A stretch of DNA of 21,723 nt. Origin: Sphingomonadaceae bacterium. GTDB taxonomy: Bacteria > Pseudomonadota > Alphaproteobacteria > Sphingomonadales > Sphingomonadaceae. Positions 14,512-21,224 of the stretch are shown one piece after another. The notes below the pieces were generated by a model. That model did no database searches and was not told the DNA's origin. It saw only the letters and a list, made by a program, of their open reading frames with translations. A program made the translations under genes and the position numbers. The stretch spans positions 21,586 through 43,308 of the forward strand of contig JAEMTM010000001.1 of NCBI GenBank assembly GCA_016462305.1. Reading direction: 5' to 3'. The stretch's first letter is position 1, and each line of letters starts with the position of its first letter.

Positions 14512-15222
14512 TCAGCGCAGATGCGCGGCGAAAAATGCGGCTGTGCGTCCGTCCGCCAACTCTGCCCCTGCCACATTCCGGCGATTGCCCATTTCCGCCG
14601 CAAAGCCATGGTCAAGACCTGCATAGTCATGCAGCGTCACCTTGGGGTGCTTGCCAAGGCCAGCGTGAATCTTGGCTTGCGCTTCTGGCCCGACAAAATG
14701 GTCCGCAGTGGGAATATGCAGCATCAGCGGATGGGCGATGGCATGGCTTTCGTCCAACATCTGGTCAATCATCACGCCATAATAGCCCACCGATGCGCTA
14801 ATGTCCGTCCGCGTTGCCGCCATATACGCAAGTCGTCCGCCCAAGCAGTAGCCGACGGCACCGACTTTTTGGACAGGCGCTTGGCCGGACAGGCCGCTGC
14901 GGACGGCGTGAATCACGGCCTCAATATCGCGCACGCCGTCATCGGCATCATATTGCCCGAAATAGCCAAATGCCTCCTGAAGCTCCGCCTCGACATCGGG
15001 GTTCAATTCCACCCCCGGCGCAAAGCGCCAGAAGATGTCGGGTGCGACCGCGAGATAGCCAGCACCTGCCAACTGGTCGCATTTCTGCCGAATGCCCGCA
15101 TTCACGCCGAATATTTCCGGGATAACGATAATCGCGGCACGCGCTTGGCCAGATGGCGCGGCGACGTAAGCGGGAAACAGCGCATCCTCACCCAGCGCGT
15201 CAATCTTCACATATTCACCCAT
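14512..15222 (-). CDS. Dienelactone hydrolase family protein
   Basis: This is a 236-residue alpha/beta hydrolase of the dienelactone hydrolase family. The catalytic triad is visible as Cys126 in GYCLGGR (124-130), Asp174 in IPTADHFVGPE (170-180), and His205 in LDHGFAAE (203-210). Glu36 in VIPEIFGVN (33-41), which restrains the nucleophile in the family, is also present. A cysteine nucleophile is characteristic of this group. There is no other aromatic-degradation gene nearby, so a role in chloroaromatic breakdown is not supported; a general esterase is equally possible. I chose the ATG at 15222 because AAGGAG (15234-15229) lies 6 bases upstream; a longer frame from 15252 would add ten residues over that site. 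It is the only minus-strand gene right of the origin. Confidence 0.92.
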   Translation of the reverse strand: MGEYVKIDALGEDALFPAYVAAPSGQARAAIIVIPEIFGVNAGIRQKCDQLAGAGYLAVAPDIFWRFAPGVELNPDVEAELQEAFGYFGQYDADDGVRDIEAVIHAVRSGLSGQAPVQKVGAVGYCLGGRLAYMAATRTDISASVGYYGVMIDQMLDESHAIAHPLMLHIPTADHFVGPEAQAKIHAGLGKHPKVTLHDYAGLDHGFAAEMGNRRNVAGAELADGRTAAFFAAHLR

Positions 15223-15252
15223 AATCTGCTCCTTAGCGGATATTCTCCGCAA

Positions 15253-15280
15253 TTGCGTGATTCGATTGATCCTTTATAGT
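15253..15280 (+). promoter_or_regulatory. Candidate promoter of the DUF6489-mnmE transcript
   Basis: TTGCGT (15253-15258) and TATAGT (15275-15280) are 16 bases apart in the divergent gap between the hydrolase and the DUF6489 gene. Transcription would start near 15287, about 25 bases before the ATG. The match is moderate and untested. Confidence 0.4.
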
Positions 15281-15311
15281 GATGTTATCGGCAAATAGGA
15301 GGGCGCGGCCC

Positions 15312-15572
15312 ATGAAGATGAACATTGAAATCGATTGTTCCCCTGAAGAGGCTCGGGCGCTGCTTGGACTTCCCGATGTCACGAAGGCAAATGAGGCTTA
15401 TGTCGAGAAGGTCACTAACCTTATGAACAAAGCTGGTGGCATTGAGCAGTTGCAGGAGCTGGGAAAGCAAATCGCGCCGATGGGGCAAATGGGGCTGCAA
15501 TTGTTTCAGCAATTGGTCGAAACAGGTGCAAAGGCGGCAATGTCGGGCCTGAACAAGAACGACAAAAAATAG
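15312..15572 (+). CDS. DUF6489 family protein
   Basis: This small acidic protein of 86 residues matches DUF6489, a family I recognise from alphaproteobacteria and whose function is unknown to me. It is mostly helical: MNIEIDCSPEEARALLGLPDV (3-23), then a helix around YVEKVTNLMNKAGG and an amphipathic stretch rich in Gln and Met (about 43-75). It has no signal peptide. The ATG at 15312 is preceded at 8 bases by AGGAGGG (15297-15303), a strong Shine-Dalgarno sequence; the upstream in-frame ATG at 15279 overlaps the likely -10 element. mnmE begins 7 bases after the stop. The Met/Gln-rich helix resembles that of phasin-like proteins, but this is only a resemblance. Confidence 0.85.
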   Translation: MKMNIEIDCSPEEARALLGLPDVTKANEAYVEKVTNLMNKAGGIEQLQELGKQIAPMGQMGLQLFQQLVETGAKAAMSGLNKNDKK

Positions 15573-15579
15573 CTTTGCG

Positions 15580-16875
15580 ATGAAGTCCGCTGACACGATT
15601 TTCGCGCTGTCCAGCGGTGCGCCGCCGGCTGCTATTGCCATCCTACGGATCAGCGGACCTGCGGCTTTTGACATATTGCGCGGCCTATCCGGACGAGTCC
15701 CGTCACCGCGAAGGGCGTCCTTGTGCAGCCTGTATTCGCCAGAGAGTCAGGAAATATTAGATCAGGCGCTGGTGCTTGTTTTTCCCGGCCCCGACACCGC
15801 CACAGGCGAAGATCTGGTTGAGTTGCATCTGCACGGCGGCCGCGCCGTGGTGCGCGCCGTTGAAAATGCCATCGCCAGTTTCCCCGAAGCCCGGCGTGCA
15901 GAGGCCGGAGAGTTCACCCGTCGTGCCTTTGCCAACGGCCGAATGGATTTGAATGAAGCCGAAGGATTGGCTGACCTATTGTCGGCAGAGACCGAATGGC
16001 AGCGCCGCGCCGCAGCCAAGATGTTTGGCGGGGCATTCAGCACAGCGATTGAAGACTATCGGCAAGTCGTGCTCTTACTGTCCGCCCGCACCGAAGCAGA
16101 GCTAGATTTTTCGGATGAGGGTGACGTAGAATCGCAACATAATGCCGCCATTACAAATAGTTGTGAAGCATTACGGCAAAAAATATCGCAAACACTCGCC
16201 AGCCCGCCTGCCGAAAAGTTAAAGGATGGGTTACGCGTCGTCTTGGCTGGCCCGCCCAATAGCGGAAAATCGACTTTGTTAAATGCGCTGGTCGGGCGCG
16301 AGGCGGCCATTGTCTCTGATATTGCCGGAACCACGCGCGATATGATTGAAGTGCCGGTGGCGGTCGAGGGGGTGGCTTTGTTGTTCACCGATACAGCAGG
16401 CCTTCGCGACGATAGCGCCGACGTCATCGAACGCATCGGCATCGACCGAAGTCACGCCGCGATGCAGCAGGCGGACATATTGTTATGGCTTGGTCCGGAG
16501 GGCGCAGGGCCCACCCACGCGAATCTTATCGAGATCGCGGCCAAATGCGACATCATGGCCAATGCCGAAAAGTCTGCGGATGCCATATCTGTGTCGGCCC
16601 AGACGGGCGCTGGCATAGCGGAGCTGCTCCACATCGTGGCGGCAAGGGCCAAGACGCTTCTGCCGCCGCCGGATCAGTTTGCCATCAACGCACGGCAAAG
16701 GGCATATTTGGAGGACGCCGCAACTGCGCTCGCGGCGTGCAGTGATTCTGTAGACTGGTTGATTATCGCGGAAAACTTGCGGCAAGCGCGCCGCGCACTC
16801 GACGCCCTAACGGGCCGGGCGCATACCGAAGACTTGCTCGACACTATCTTCGGAAAATTCTGCGTGGGGAAATAG
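15580..16875 (+). CDS. mnmE: tRNA modification GTPase MnmE (TrmE)
   Basis: This 431-residue GTPase works with MnmG to make 5-(carboxymethyl)aminomethyluridine at wobble position 34 of tRNAs. The N-terminal formyl-THF binding domain contains SGAPPAAIAILRISG (12-26) and GEDLVELHLHGG (76-87). The helical domain follows, with the GTPase domain inserted: G1 GPPNSGKS (224-231), the TTRD of G2 (251-254), G3 DTAGLRD (271-277) and G5 SAQTG (339-343). The C-terminal FCVGK (427-431) carries the catalytic Cys428. The G4 motif expected as NKxD reads AKCD (321-324), so the canonical Asn is missing. There is no Shine-Dalgarno sequence, and the ATG is 7 bases after the previous stop, which suggests coupling. 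Confidence 0.96.
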   Translation: MKSADTIFALSSGAPPAAIAILRISGPAAFDILRGLSGRVPSPRRASLCSLYSPESQEILDQALVLVFPGPDTATGEDLVELHLHGGRAVVRAVENAIASFPEARRAEAGEFTRRAFANGRMDLNEAEGLADLLSAETEWQRRAAAKMFGGAFSTAIEDYRQVVLLLSARTEAELDFSDEGDVESQHNAAITNSCEALRQKISQTLASPPAEKLKDGLRVVLAGPPNSGKSTLLNALVGREAAIVSDIAGTTRDMIEVPVAVEGVALLFTDTAGLRDDSADVIERIGIDRSHAAMQQADILLWLGPEGAGPTHANLIEIAAKCDIMANAEKSADAISVSAQTGAGIAELLHIVAARAKTLLPPPDQFAINARQRAYLEDAATALAACSDSVDWLIIAENLRQARRALDALTGRAHTEDLLDTIFGKFCVGK

Positions 16876-16877
16876 TC

Positions 16878-16893
16878 TGTTTCACGTGAAACA
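16878..16893. other. parS: parS site 1 (ParB binding centromere)
   Basis: TGTTTCACGTGAAACA is a perfect 16-bp palindrome that matches the widely conserved chromosomal parS sequence. It lies 2 bases after the mnmE stop, in the mnmE-mnmG gap, about 3.4 kb upstream of parB and 6.3 kb from the proposed oriC. Exact identity to the consensus makes this a firm call. Confidence 0.96.
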
Positions 16894-16908
16894 GGCCGGC
16901 ACTCTTTT

Positions 16909-16935
16909 TTGACCAGCGGACATAGTTCGTATATG
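16909..16935 (+). promoter_or_regulatory. Candidate promoter of mnmG, possibly leaderless
   Basis: TTGACC (16909-16914) and TATATG (16930-16935) lie 15 bases apart, shorter than ideal. With this -10 element transcription would start at about 16942-16944, right at the mnmG ATG (16944), so the transcript could lack a leader. The absence of a Shine-Dalgarno sequence fits that reading. The short spacer keeps confidence low. Confidence 0.35.
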
Positions 16936-16946
16936 CGCGAACTATG
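16921..16946 (+). repeat. Perfect inverted repeat covering the mnmG start codon
   Basis: CATAGTTCG (16921-16929) and CGAACTATG (16938-16946) are perfect 9-base complements around an 8-base centre. The last three bases are the mnmG ATG. It could be an operator overlapping the -10 region or, in a longer transcript reading through from mnmE, a hairpin that hides the start codon. Confidence 0.75.
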
Positions 16947-18815
16947 AAAACCGATTTCGACATCATAGCTGTGGGGGGTGGCCACGCGGGCACAGAGGCG
17001 GCGGCGGTGGCTGCACGCATGGGTTTGCGGGTCGCTCTGGTCAGCTTTGACAAAAATATGATCGGTGCGATGTCTTGCAACCCAGCCATTGGTGGCCTCG
17101 GCAAGGGGCATTTGGTGCGTGAGGTTGACGCTTTTGATGGCCTGATTGGACGCGCCGCAGATGACGCGGCTGTGCATTATCGCATGCTCAACGCGTCAAA
17201 AGGCGCGGCGGTGCAAGGCCCCCGGATTCAAGCAGATCGCAAATTGTTCAAGGCGTCGATTCAAGCGCAGCTTGCGGCTTTGGAGAATGTGCACATAGTT
17301 GAAGCCGAAGCCGCTGCCCTACATTTTCTGCCGAACGCACCCACACGCGTTGCGGGCTTGGTTCTGGGCGAAGGGTCCATCATCACATCGGCGGCAGTGG
17401 TTTTGGCCACGGGCACGTTTCTAGGCGGCAAGCTGTTTCGCGGCGAAGAACGGCTCGACGGCGGCCGGGTGGGCGAAGCATCGGCCATGCTGTTGGCGCA
17501 GCAATTGCGGGGGGCAGACCTTCCCATCGCACGGTTGAAAACGGGCACGCCGCCTCGGCTTGACGGGCGCACGATTGATTGGGCGCGTTTGGAAATGCAG
17601 CCTTCCGATGATGATGATTGGACAATGTCATCAATGCGCCCCCGCCGGTCTGTGCCGCAATTATTCTGTGCGATGTCACGCACCAATGCGCAAACGCACG
17701 ACATCATCCGTGCAGGCCTCCATCGCTCCCCGCTTTTCGGAGGCGATATTGAGGGCAGGGGACCGCGTTATTGTCCGTCGATTGAAGACAAGATTTTCCG
17801 GTTCGGTGATCGCGAAGGGCATCAGCTATTTCTGGAGCCAGAAGGCATTGACAGCCATCTGATATATCCCAACGGCATTTCAACGTCGCTGCCAACGGAT
17901 ATTCAGGCGGCCATGGTGCGGTCCATGGCGGGTCTTGAACAATGCGAGATTGTCGTGCCGGGCTATGCCGTGGAGTATGACTATATCGACCCGCGCTGTT
18001 TGGATTCCAGCCTCGCGGTGCGCGGGTTTGAGGGGCTGTATTGCGCGGGGCAGATTAACGGCACCACGGGTTATGAGGAAGCCGCCGCCCAAGGCTTAGT
18101 GGCTGGCATGGGCGCAGCTTCGAAGATTTTGGCGCAGCCCATGCCGCCTATTGACCGGACGAATAGCTACATCGCGGTGATGATCGACGACCTGACGCTG
18201 CAAGGCGTGACTGAACCCTATCGCATGTTAACGGCGCGCGCGGAGTATCGCCTGCGCCTGCGCTCCGACAATGCTGCGTCACGGCTCACACCGCTGGCCA
18301 TGTCTGTCGGCGCTGTGGGCAGCGAACGTGCGGGCGCTTTTCAGGACCGGCTTTTGCAGCAGAGTGCACTTCAAAGCAGGCTTCAGCAAACAGTGAGCGC
18401 CGATGTCCTGATCAAACAAGGCATCGATGTGAAGCAAGACGCGGGCAAAATGTCGTTGTTCGACTGGTTGCGCTTTCCGCAGCTATCGCTTGCCCAATTA
18501 TTGGAATTGGATGACGCGGCGTGGCCGCAGGACCTGATCATGGAGTTGGAACAAGACGGGCGATATGCACCCTATTTGGCACGGCAAGAGGCAGAGATAA
18601 ACGAGTTGGGCGCCAATGCGCACATTCAACTGTCGGCGTTGATGGACTATCGGGCCATATCTGGATTGTCGCATGAAATGGTTGAGCGGCTTGAGGCGTC
18701 GATGCCCGAAAACCTCGCCGCTGCGTCACGGATCAGGGGCATTACGCCCGCTGCGCTCGCGGCCATTCTCGTGCACGCCAAGCGCGCCAAAATTGCTGTC
18801 GCGCAAGCCGCATGA
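16944..18815 (+). CDS. mnmG: tRNA uridine-5-carboxymethylaminomethyl modification enzyme MnmG (GidA)
   Basis: This 623-residue FAD protein is the partner of MnmE in modifying wobble uridine 34. The Rossmann start is DIIAVGGGHAGTEAAAVAAR (6-25), followed by the family signatures SCNPAIGGLGKGHLVREVDAFDG (near 44-66) and GPRIQADR. LKTGTPPRLDGRTIDW and YCPSIEDKIFRF lie in the central part, and the FEGLYCAGQINGTTGYEEAAAQGL segment is in the second FAD-binding half. The C-terminal helical domain (about 550-623) that binds MnmE ends with SRIRGITPAALAAILVHAKR. The ATG at 16944 matches family starts. There is no Shine-Dalgarno sequence and the start codon sits in a 9-bp inverted repeat. The stop overlaps the rsmG ATG (ATGA). 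Confidence 0.97.
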   Translation: MKTDFDIIAVGGGHAGTEAAAVAARMGLRVALVSFDKNMIGAMSCNPAIGGLGKGHLVREVDAFDGLIGRAADDAAVHYRMLNASKGAAVQGPRIQADRKLFKASIQAQLAALENVHIVEAEAAALHFLPNAPTRVAGLVLGEGSIITSAAVVLATGTFLGGKLFRGEERLDGGRVGEASAMLLAQQLRGADLPIARLKTGTPPRLDGRTIDWARLEMQPSDDDDWTMSSMRPRRSVPQLFCAMSRTNAQTHDIIRAGLHRSPLFGGDIEGRGPRYCPSIEDKIFRFGDREGHQLFLEPEGIDSHLIYPNGISTSLPTDIQAAMVRSMAGLEQCEIVVPGYAVEYDYIDPRCLDSSLAVRGFEGLYCAGQINGTTGYEEAAAQGLVAGMGAASKILAQPMPPIDRTNSYIAVMIDDLTLQGVTEPYRMLTARAEYRLRLRSDNAASRLTPLAMSVGAVGSERAGAFQDRLLQQSALQSRLQQTVSADVLIKQGIDVKQDAGKMSLFDWLRFPQLSLAQLLELDDAAWPQDLIMELEQDGRYAPYLARQEAEINELGANAHIQLSALMDYRAISGLSHEMVERLEASMPENLAAASRIRGITPAALAAILVHAKRAKIAVAQAA

Positions 18816-19480
18816 CGCAGGCCGAAGCCGTTGCTTGGTTGAAGGCCCAGCTAAATGTTTCACGTGAAACATTGGATGCGCTCGAAACATTCGTCGAATT
18901 TCTAAAGCGGGAAGCCGAAAGCCAGAATTTAATATCTGCCTCAACCTTAGACCATATCTGGTCGCGCCATATCGTCGATAGTGCGCAGTTGCTGCTATTT
19001 ACCGATGCAAATGCGCGGCAGAATAATTGGCTGGACCTTGGGTCCGGTGCCGGCTTTCCGGGCTTGGTCATTGCCTTGCTGACCAATTATCATGTGACAT
19101 TAGTCGAATCGCGCGCGCGCCGAATTGATTATCTGCAAAGAGCGGTCGAAATGTTGGACCTGACGCACCGCGTATGCGTGGCGGGCGTGACATTGGAGCG
19201 CCTTGAAACCGCGCCCTATGCAGTCATCAGCGCCCGTGCATTTGCGCCTTTGCCGAAATTATTTGATCTTGCCGCGCGCTTCGCCACAAATAACACTTTG
19301 TGGCTATTGCCAAAGGGGCGTAATGCAAAAGCGGAGTGGGAAGGTGCGCAAGCGCAATGGAGCGGAAATTTCCGCATCATGGACAGTGTAACAGACCAAG
19401 AGGCTGGCATTCTCGTCGGCACATTGTCGGGGAAACGCACAGCGCGCGCCATCTTCGAAACACAGGGGCAAGAGAAATGA
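18812..19480 (+). CDS. rsmG: 16S rRNA (guanine-527-N7)-methyltransferase RsmG (GidB)
   Basis: This 222-residue SAM-dependent enzyme methylates G527 of 16S rRNA. The N-terminal NVSRETLD (15-22) is encoded directly over the second parS site. QNLISAST (38-45) and the IWSRHIVDSAQLL segment (49-61) follow. The SAM-binding loop is WLDLGSGAGFPGLVIALL (73-90), followed by VTLVESRARRIDYLQ and ISARAFAPLPKLF. Both ends overlap neighbours: ATGA with mnmG at the start and ATGA with parA at the end, so mnmG-rsmG-parA-parB form one tightly coupled unit. Length is usual for the family. Confidence 0.96.
   Translation: MTQAEAVAWLKAQLNVSRETLDALETFVEFLKREAESQNLISASTLDHIWSRHIVDSAQLLLFTDANARQNNWLDLGSGAGFPGLVIALLTNYHVTLVESRARRIDYLQRAVEMLDLTHRVCVAGVTLERLETAPYAVISARAFAPLPKLFDLAARFATNNTLWLLPKGRNAKAEWEGAQAQWSGNFRIMDSVTDQEAGILVGTLSGKRTARAIFETQGQEK
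18856..18871. other. parS: parS site 2, inside the rsmG coding sequence
   Basis: A second exact TGTTTCACGTGAAACA lies 44 bases into rsmG. The palindrome extends one base each way (18855-18872). In the rsmG frame it encodes most of the conserved NVSRET stretch, so the centromere site and the protein sequence constrain each other. It is about 2 kb from site 1 and 1.4 kb from the parB start. Confidence 0.96.
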
Positions 19481-20256
19481 TCCGGATAGCGATAGCCAAT
19501 CAGAAAGGCGGTGTCGGAAAAACAACCACCGCCATCAATCTTGCCACTGCATTCGCCGCAAGTGGTTGGCGCTGTGTTTTGGTTGATCTCGATCCGCAAG
19601 GAAATGCGTCCACCGGGCTTGGCCTGAAGCAGGCGCAGCGGGTGCATAGCAGCTATGATTTGTTGCTCGGCGATGCATCCTTGAAAGATGCTGCCATTCC
19701 CACGATTATCCCGAACCTGGATATGGTGCCAGCAACCGTCGATCTGTCCGGTGCCGAAATCGAGCTTGTCGAATATGAAGATCGCACAGGGCGACTGAAG
19801 GCCGCGTTTGACAAATCCGACGCGCATTGGGACATTTGCCTCATCGACTGCCCCCCTTCGCTTGGGCTGGTCACCGTCAATGCGCTGGTCGCCGTCGACT
19901 CGCTTCTCGTCCCGCTGCAGTGTGAATTTTTCGCGCTTGAGGGGCTAAGCCAATTATTACAGACCGTCGAGCGTATCAAGGGACGATTTAATCCGGCGCT
20001 GTCGATCTTGGGCGTAGCGCTCACCATGTATGACAAACGCAACCGGTTGACGGAACAAGTGGCCGATGATGTGCGCCGTTGCTTGGGCGACCTCGTGTTT
20101 GATACCGTGATTCCGCGCAATGTCCGATTGTCAGAAGCCCCCAGCCATGGTCTTCCTGCGTTGGTTTATGACCATCGCTGCTCTGGATCCGAAGCCTATA
20201 TGAAACTTGCACGAGAATTGATTGGCCGCCTGCCGGTCCGGGAGTTAGCAGCGTGA
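19477..20256 (+). CDS. parA: Chromosome partitioning ATPase ParA
   Basis: This 259-residue ParA/Soj ATPase binds DNA non-specifically in its ATP form and drives movement of ParB-parS complexes. The deviant Walker A motif is QKGGVGKTTTAIN (9-21, with the signature Lys10 and the P-loop Lys15). VLVDLDPQGNAST (34-46) is the A' region, and ICLIDCPPSLGLVTVNAL (near 115-132) is Walker B with its flank. It has the short form typical of chromosomal ParA, with no N-terminal DNA-binding domain. I chose the ATG at 19477, which overlaps the rsmG stop in an ATGA junction and starts directly with MIRIAIANQKGG; a longer frame from 19336 overlaps rsmG and has no family resemblance. Confidence 0.97.
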   Translation: MIRIAIANQKGGVGKTTTAINLATAFAASGWRCVLVDLDPQGNASTGLGLKQAQRVHSSYDLLLGDASLKDAAIPTIIPNLDMVPATVDLSGAEIELVEYEDRTGRLKAAFDKSDAHWDICLIDCPPSLGLVTVNALVAVDSLLVPLQCEFFALEGLSQLLQTVERIKGRFNPALSILGVALTMYDKRNRLTEQVADDVRRCLGDLVFDTVIPRNVRLSEAPSHGLPALVYDHRCSGSEAYMKLARELIGRLPVRELAA

Positions 20257-21185
20257 GCAATGATAATCCGTCCGAAAAGTCACCGTTGAAGAAGAAAATG
20301 GGCCTTGGCCGCGGCTTGGATGCCTTGTTGGGCGAAGCGTTGCGGGGCGACAGCCAATCTGCGAATTTCTCCGCAGATCGAGACGCGCACAGCCAAGGCG
20401 TGACACGCTTGTCGGTCATCGACATTCGCCCCAACCCCAATCAACCACGGCGACATTTTTCCGATGAGAAACTGGATGAACTGGCGGCAAGTATCGCCCG
20501 GCACGGGATTATCCAACCCATCGTCGTTCGGCCCTATCAGGGCGGATACCAAATTGTCGCAGGCGAGCGCCGTTGGCGCGCGGCCCAGCGCGCCCAATTA
20601 CACGATTTACCCGCGATCATTCGAAATTTTAATGACGCGGAAACGGTTGAGATCGCGCTGCTTGAAAATATCCAGCGCCAAGACCTGAACCCTATTGAAG
20701 AGGCGGAAGCCTATAAAAAGCTGACCGAACTTTTTGGTCACAAAGCTGCCGAATTGGCGGAGCTGGTGCACAAGTCGCGCAGCCATGTCGCAAATATGAT
20801 GCGCTTGCTGGATTTACCGCAAACGCTGCGTGACCTCGTCATCGAAGAAAAACTCAGCATGGGCCATGCGCGGGCGTTGCTCGGCAGTGACAATGCGGTC
20901 CAGCTTGCCATGCTGGTCATAAAAAATGGCCTTTCGGTCCGCGCAACCGAAGCACTGGTGCAGCAAGAGCGCGCGCCTAAGGCGAAGAATCGCAAGGGCG
21001 CGGACACAGGCCTTCCGGAAAACGCCGACATCCGCGCCGTGGAGTCGCATCTTGGCGATCTTTTGGGGTTGAAGGTGCGGATCGCACAAAAAAATGACAC
21101 GGGCGCGGGCGCGGTGACGTTTGAATATGGCAGCTTGGACCAATTGGACATGCTGTGTCAGCGGCTGACGGGCGAGAAGTTTTAG
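20253..21185 (+). CDS. parB: Chromosome partitioning protein ParB
   Basis: This 310-residue ParB binds the parS sites seen upstream, spreads along DNA as a CTP-dependent clamp and stimulates ParA. The N-terminal KKKMGLGRGLDALLG (13-27) is the ParA-stimulating segment, with Arg20. The N-domain starts LSVIDIRPNPNQPRRHF (53-69) and carries VAGERRWRAAQRA (102-114), the CTP-binding box. The helix-turn-helix region includes LVHKSRSHVANMMRLLDLP (near 170-188) and the MGHARALLG segment. The C-terminal dimerisation region (about 250-310) ends with DQLDMLCQRLTGEKF. The start is GTG (20253), overlapping the parA stop as GTGA, with GGGAG (20240-20244) 8 bases upstream. Confidence 0.97.
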   Translation: MSNDNPSEKSPLKKKMGLGRGLDALLGEALRGDSQSANFSADRDAHSQGVTRLSVIDIRPNPNQPRRHFSDEKLDELAASIARHGIIQPIVVRPYQGGYQIVAGERRWRAAQRAQLHDLPAIIRNFNDAETVEIALLENIQRQDLNPIEEAEAYKKLTELFGHKAAELAELVHKSRSHVANMMRLLDLPQTLRDLVIEEKLSMGHARALLGSDNAVQLAMLVIKNGLSVRATEALVQQERAPKAKNRKGADTGLPENADIRAVESHLGDLLGLKVRIAQKNDTGAGAVTFEYGSLDQLDMLCQRLTGEKF

Positions 21186-21224
21186 CCCGCCGATAGTCGC
21201 ATAGGCTTTGCGTGGGATCGATAT

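Noticed and set aside
16878..16910. parS palindrome followed by six T bases as an intrinsic terminator of mnmE
   Set aside because: The T run begins 11 bases after the palindrome, too far for an intrinsic terminator, and the palindrome is fully explained as parS.
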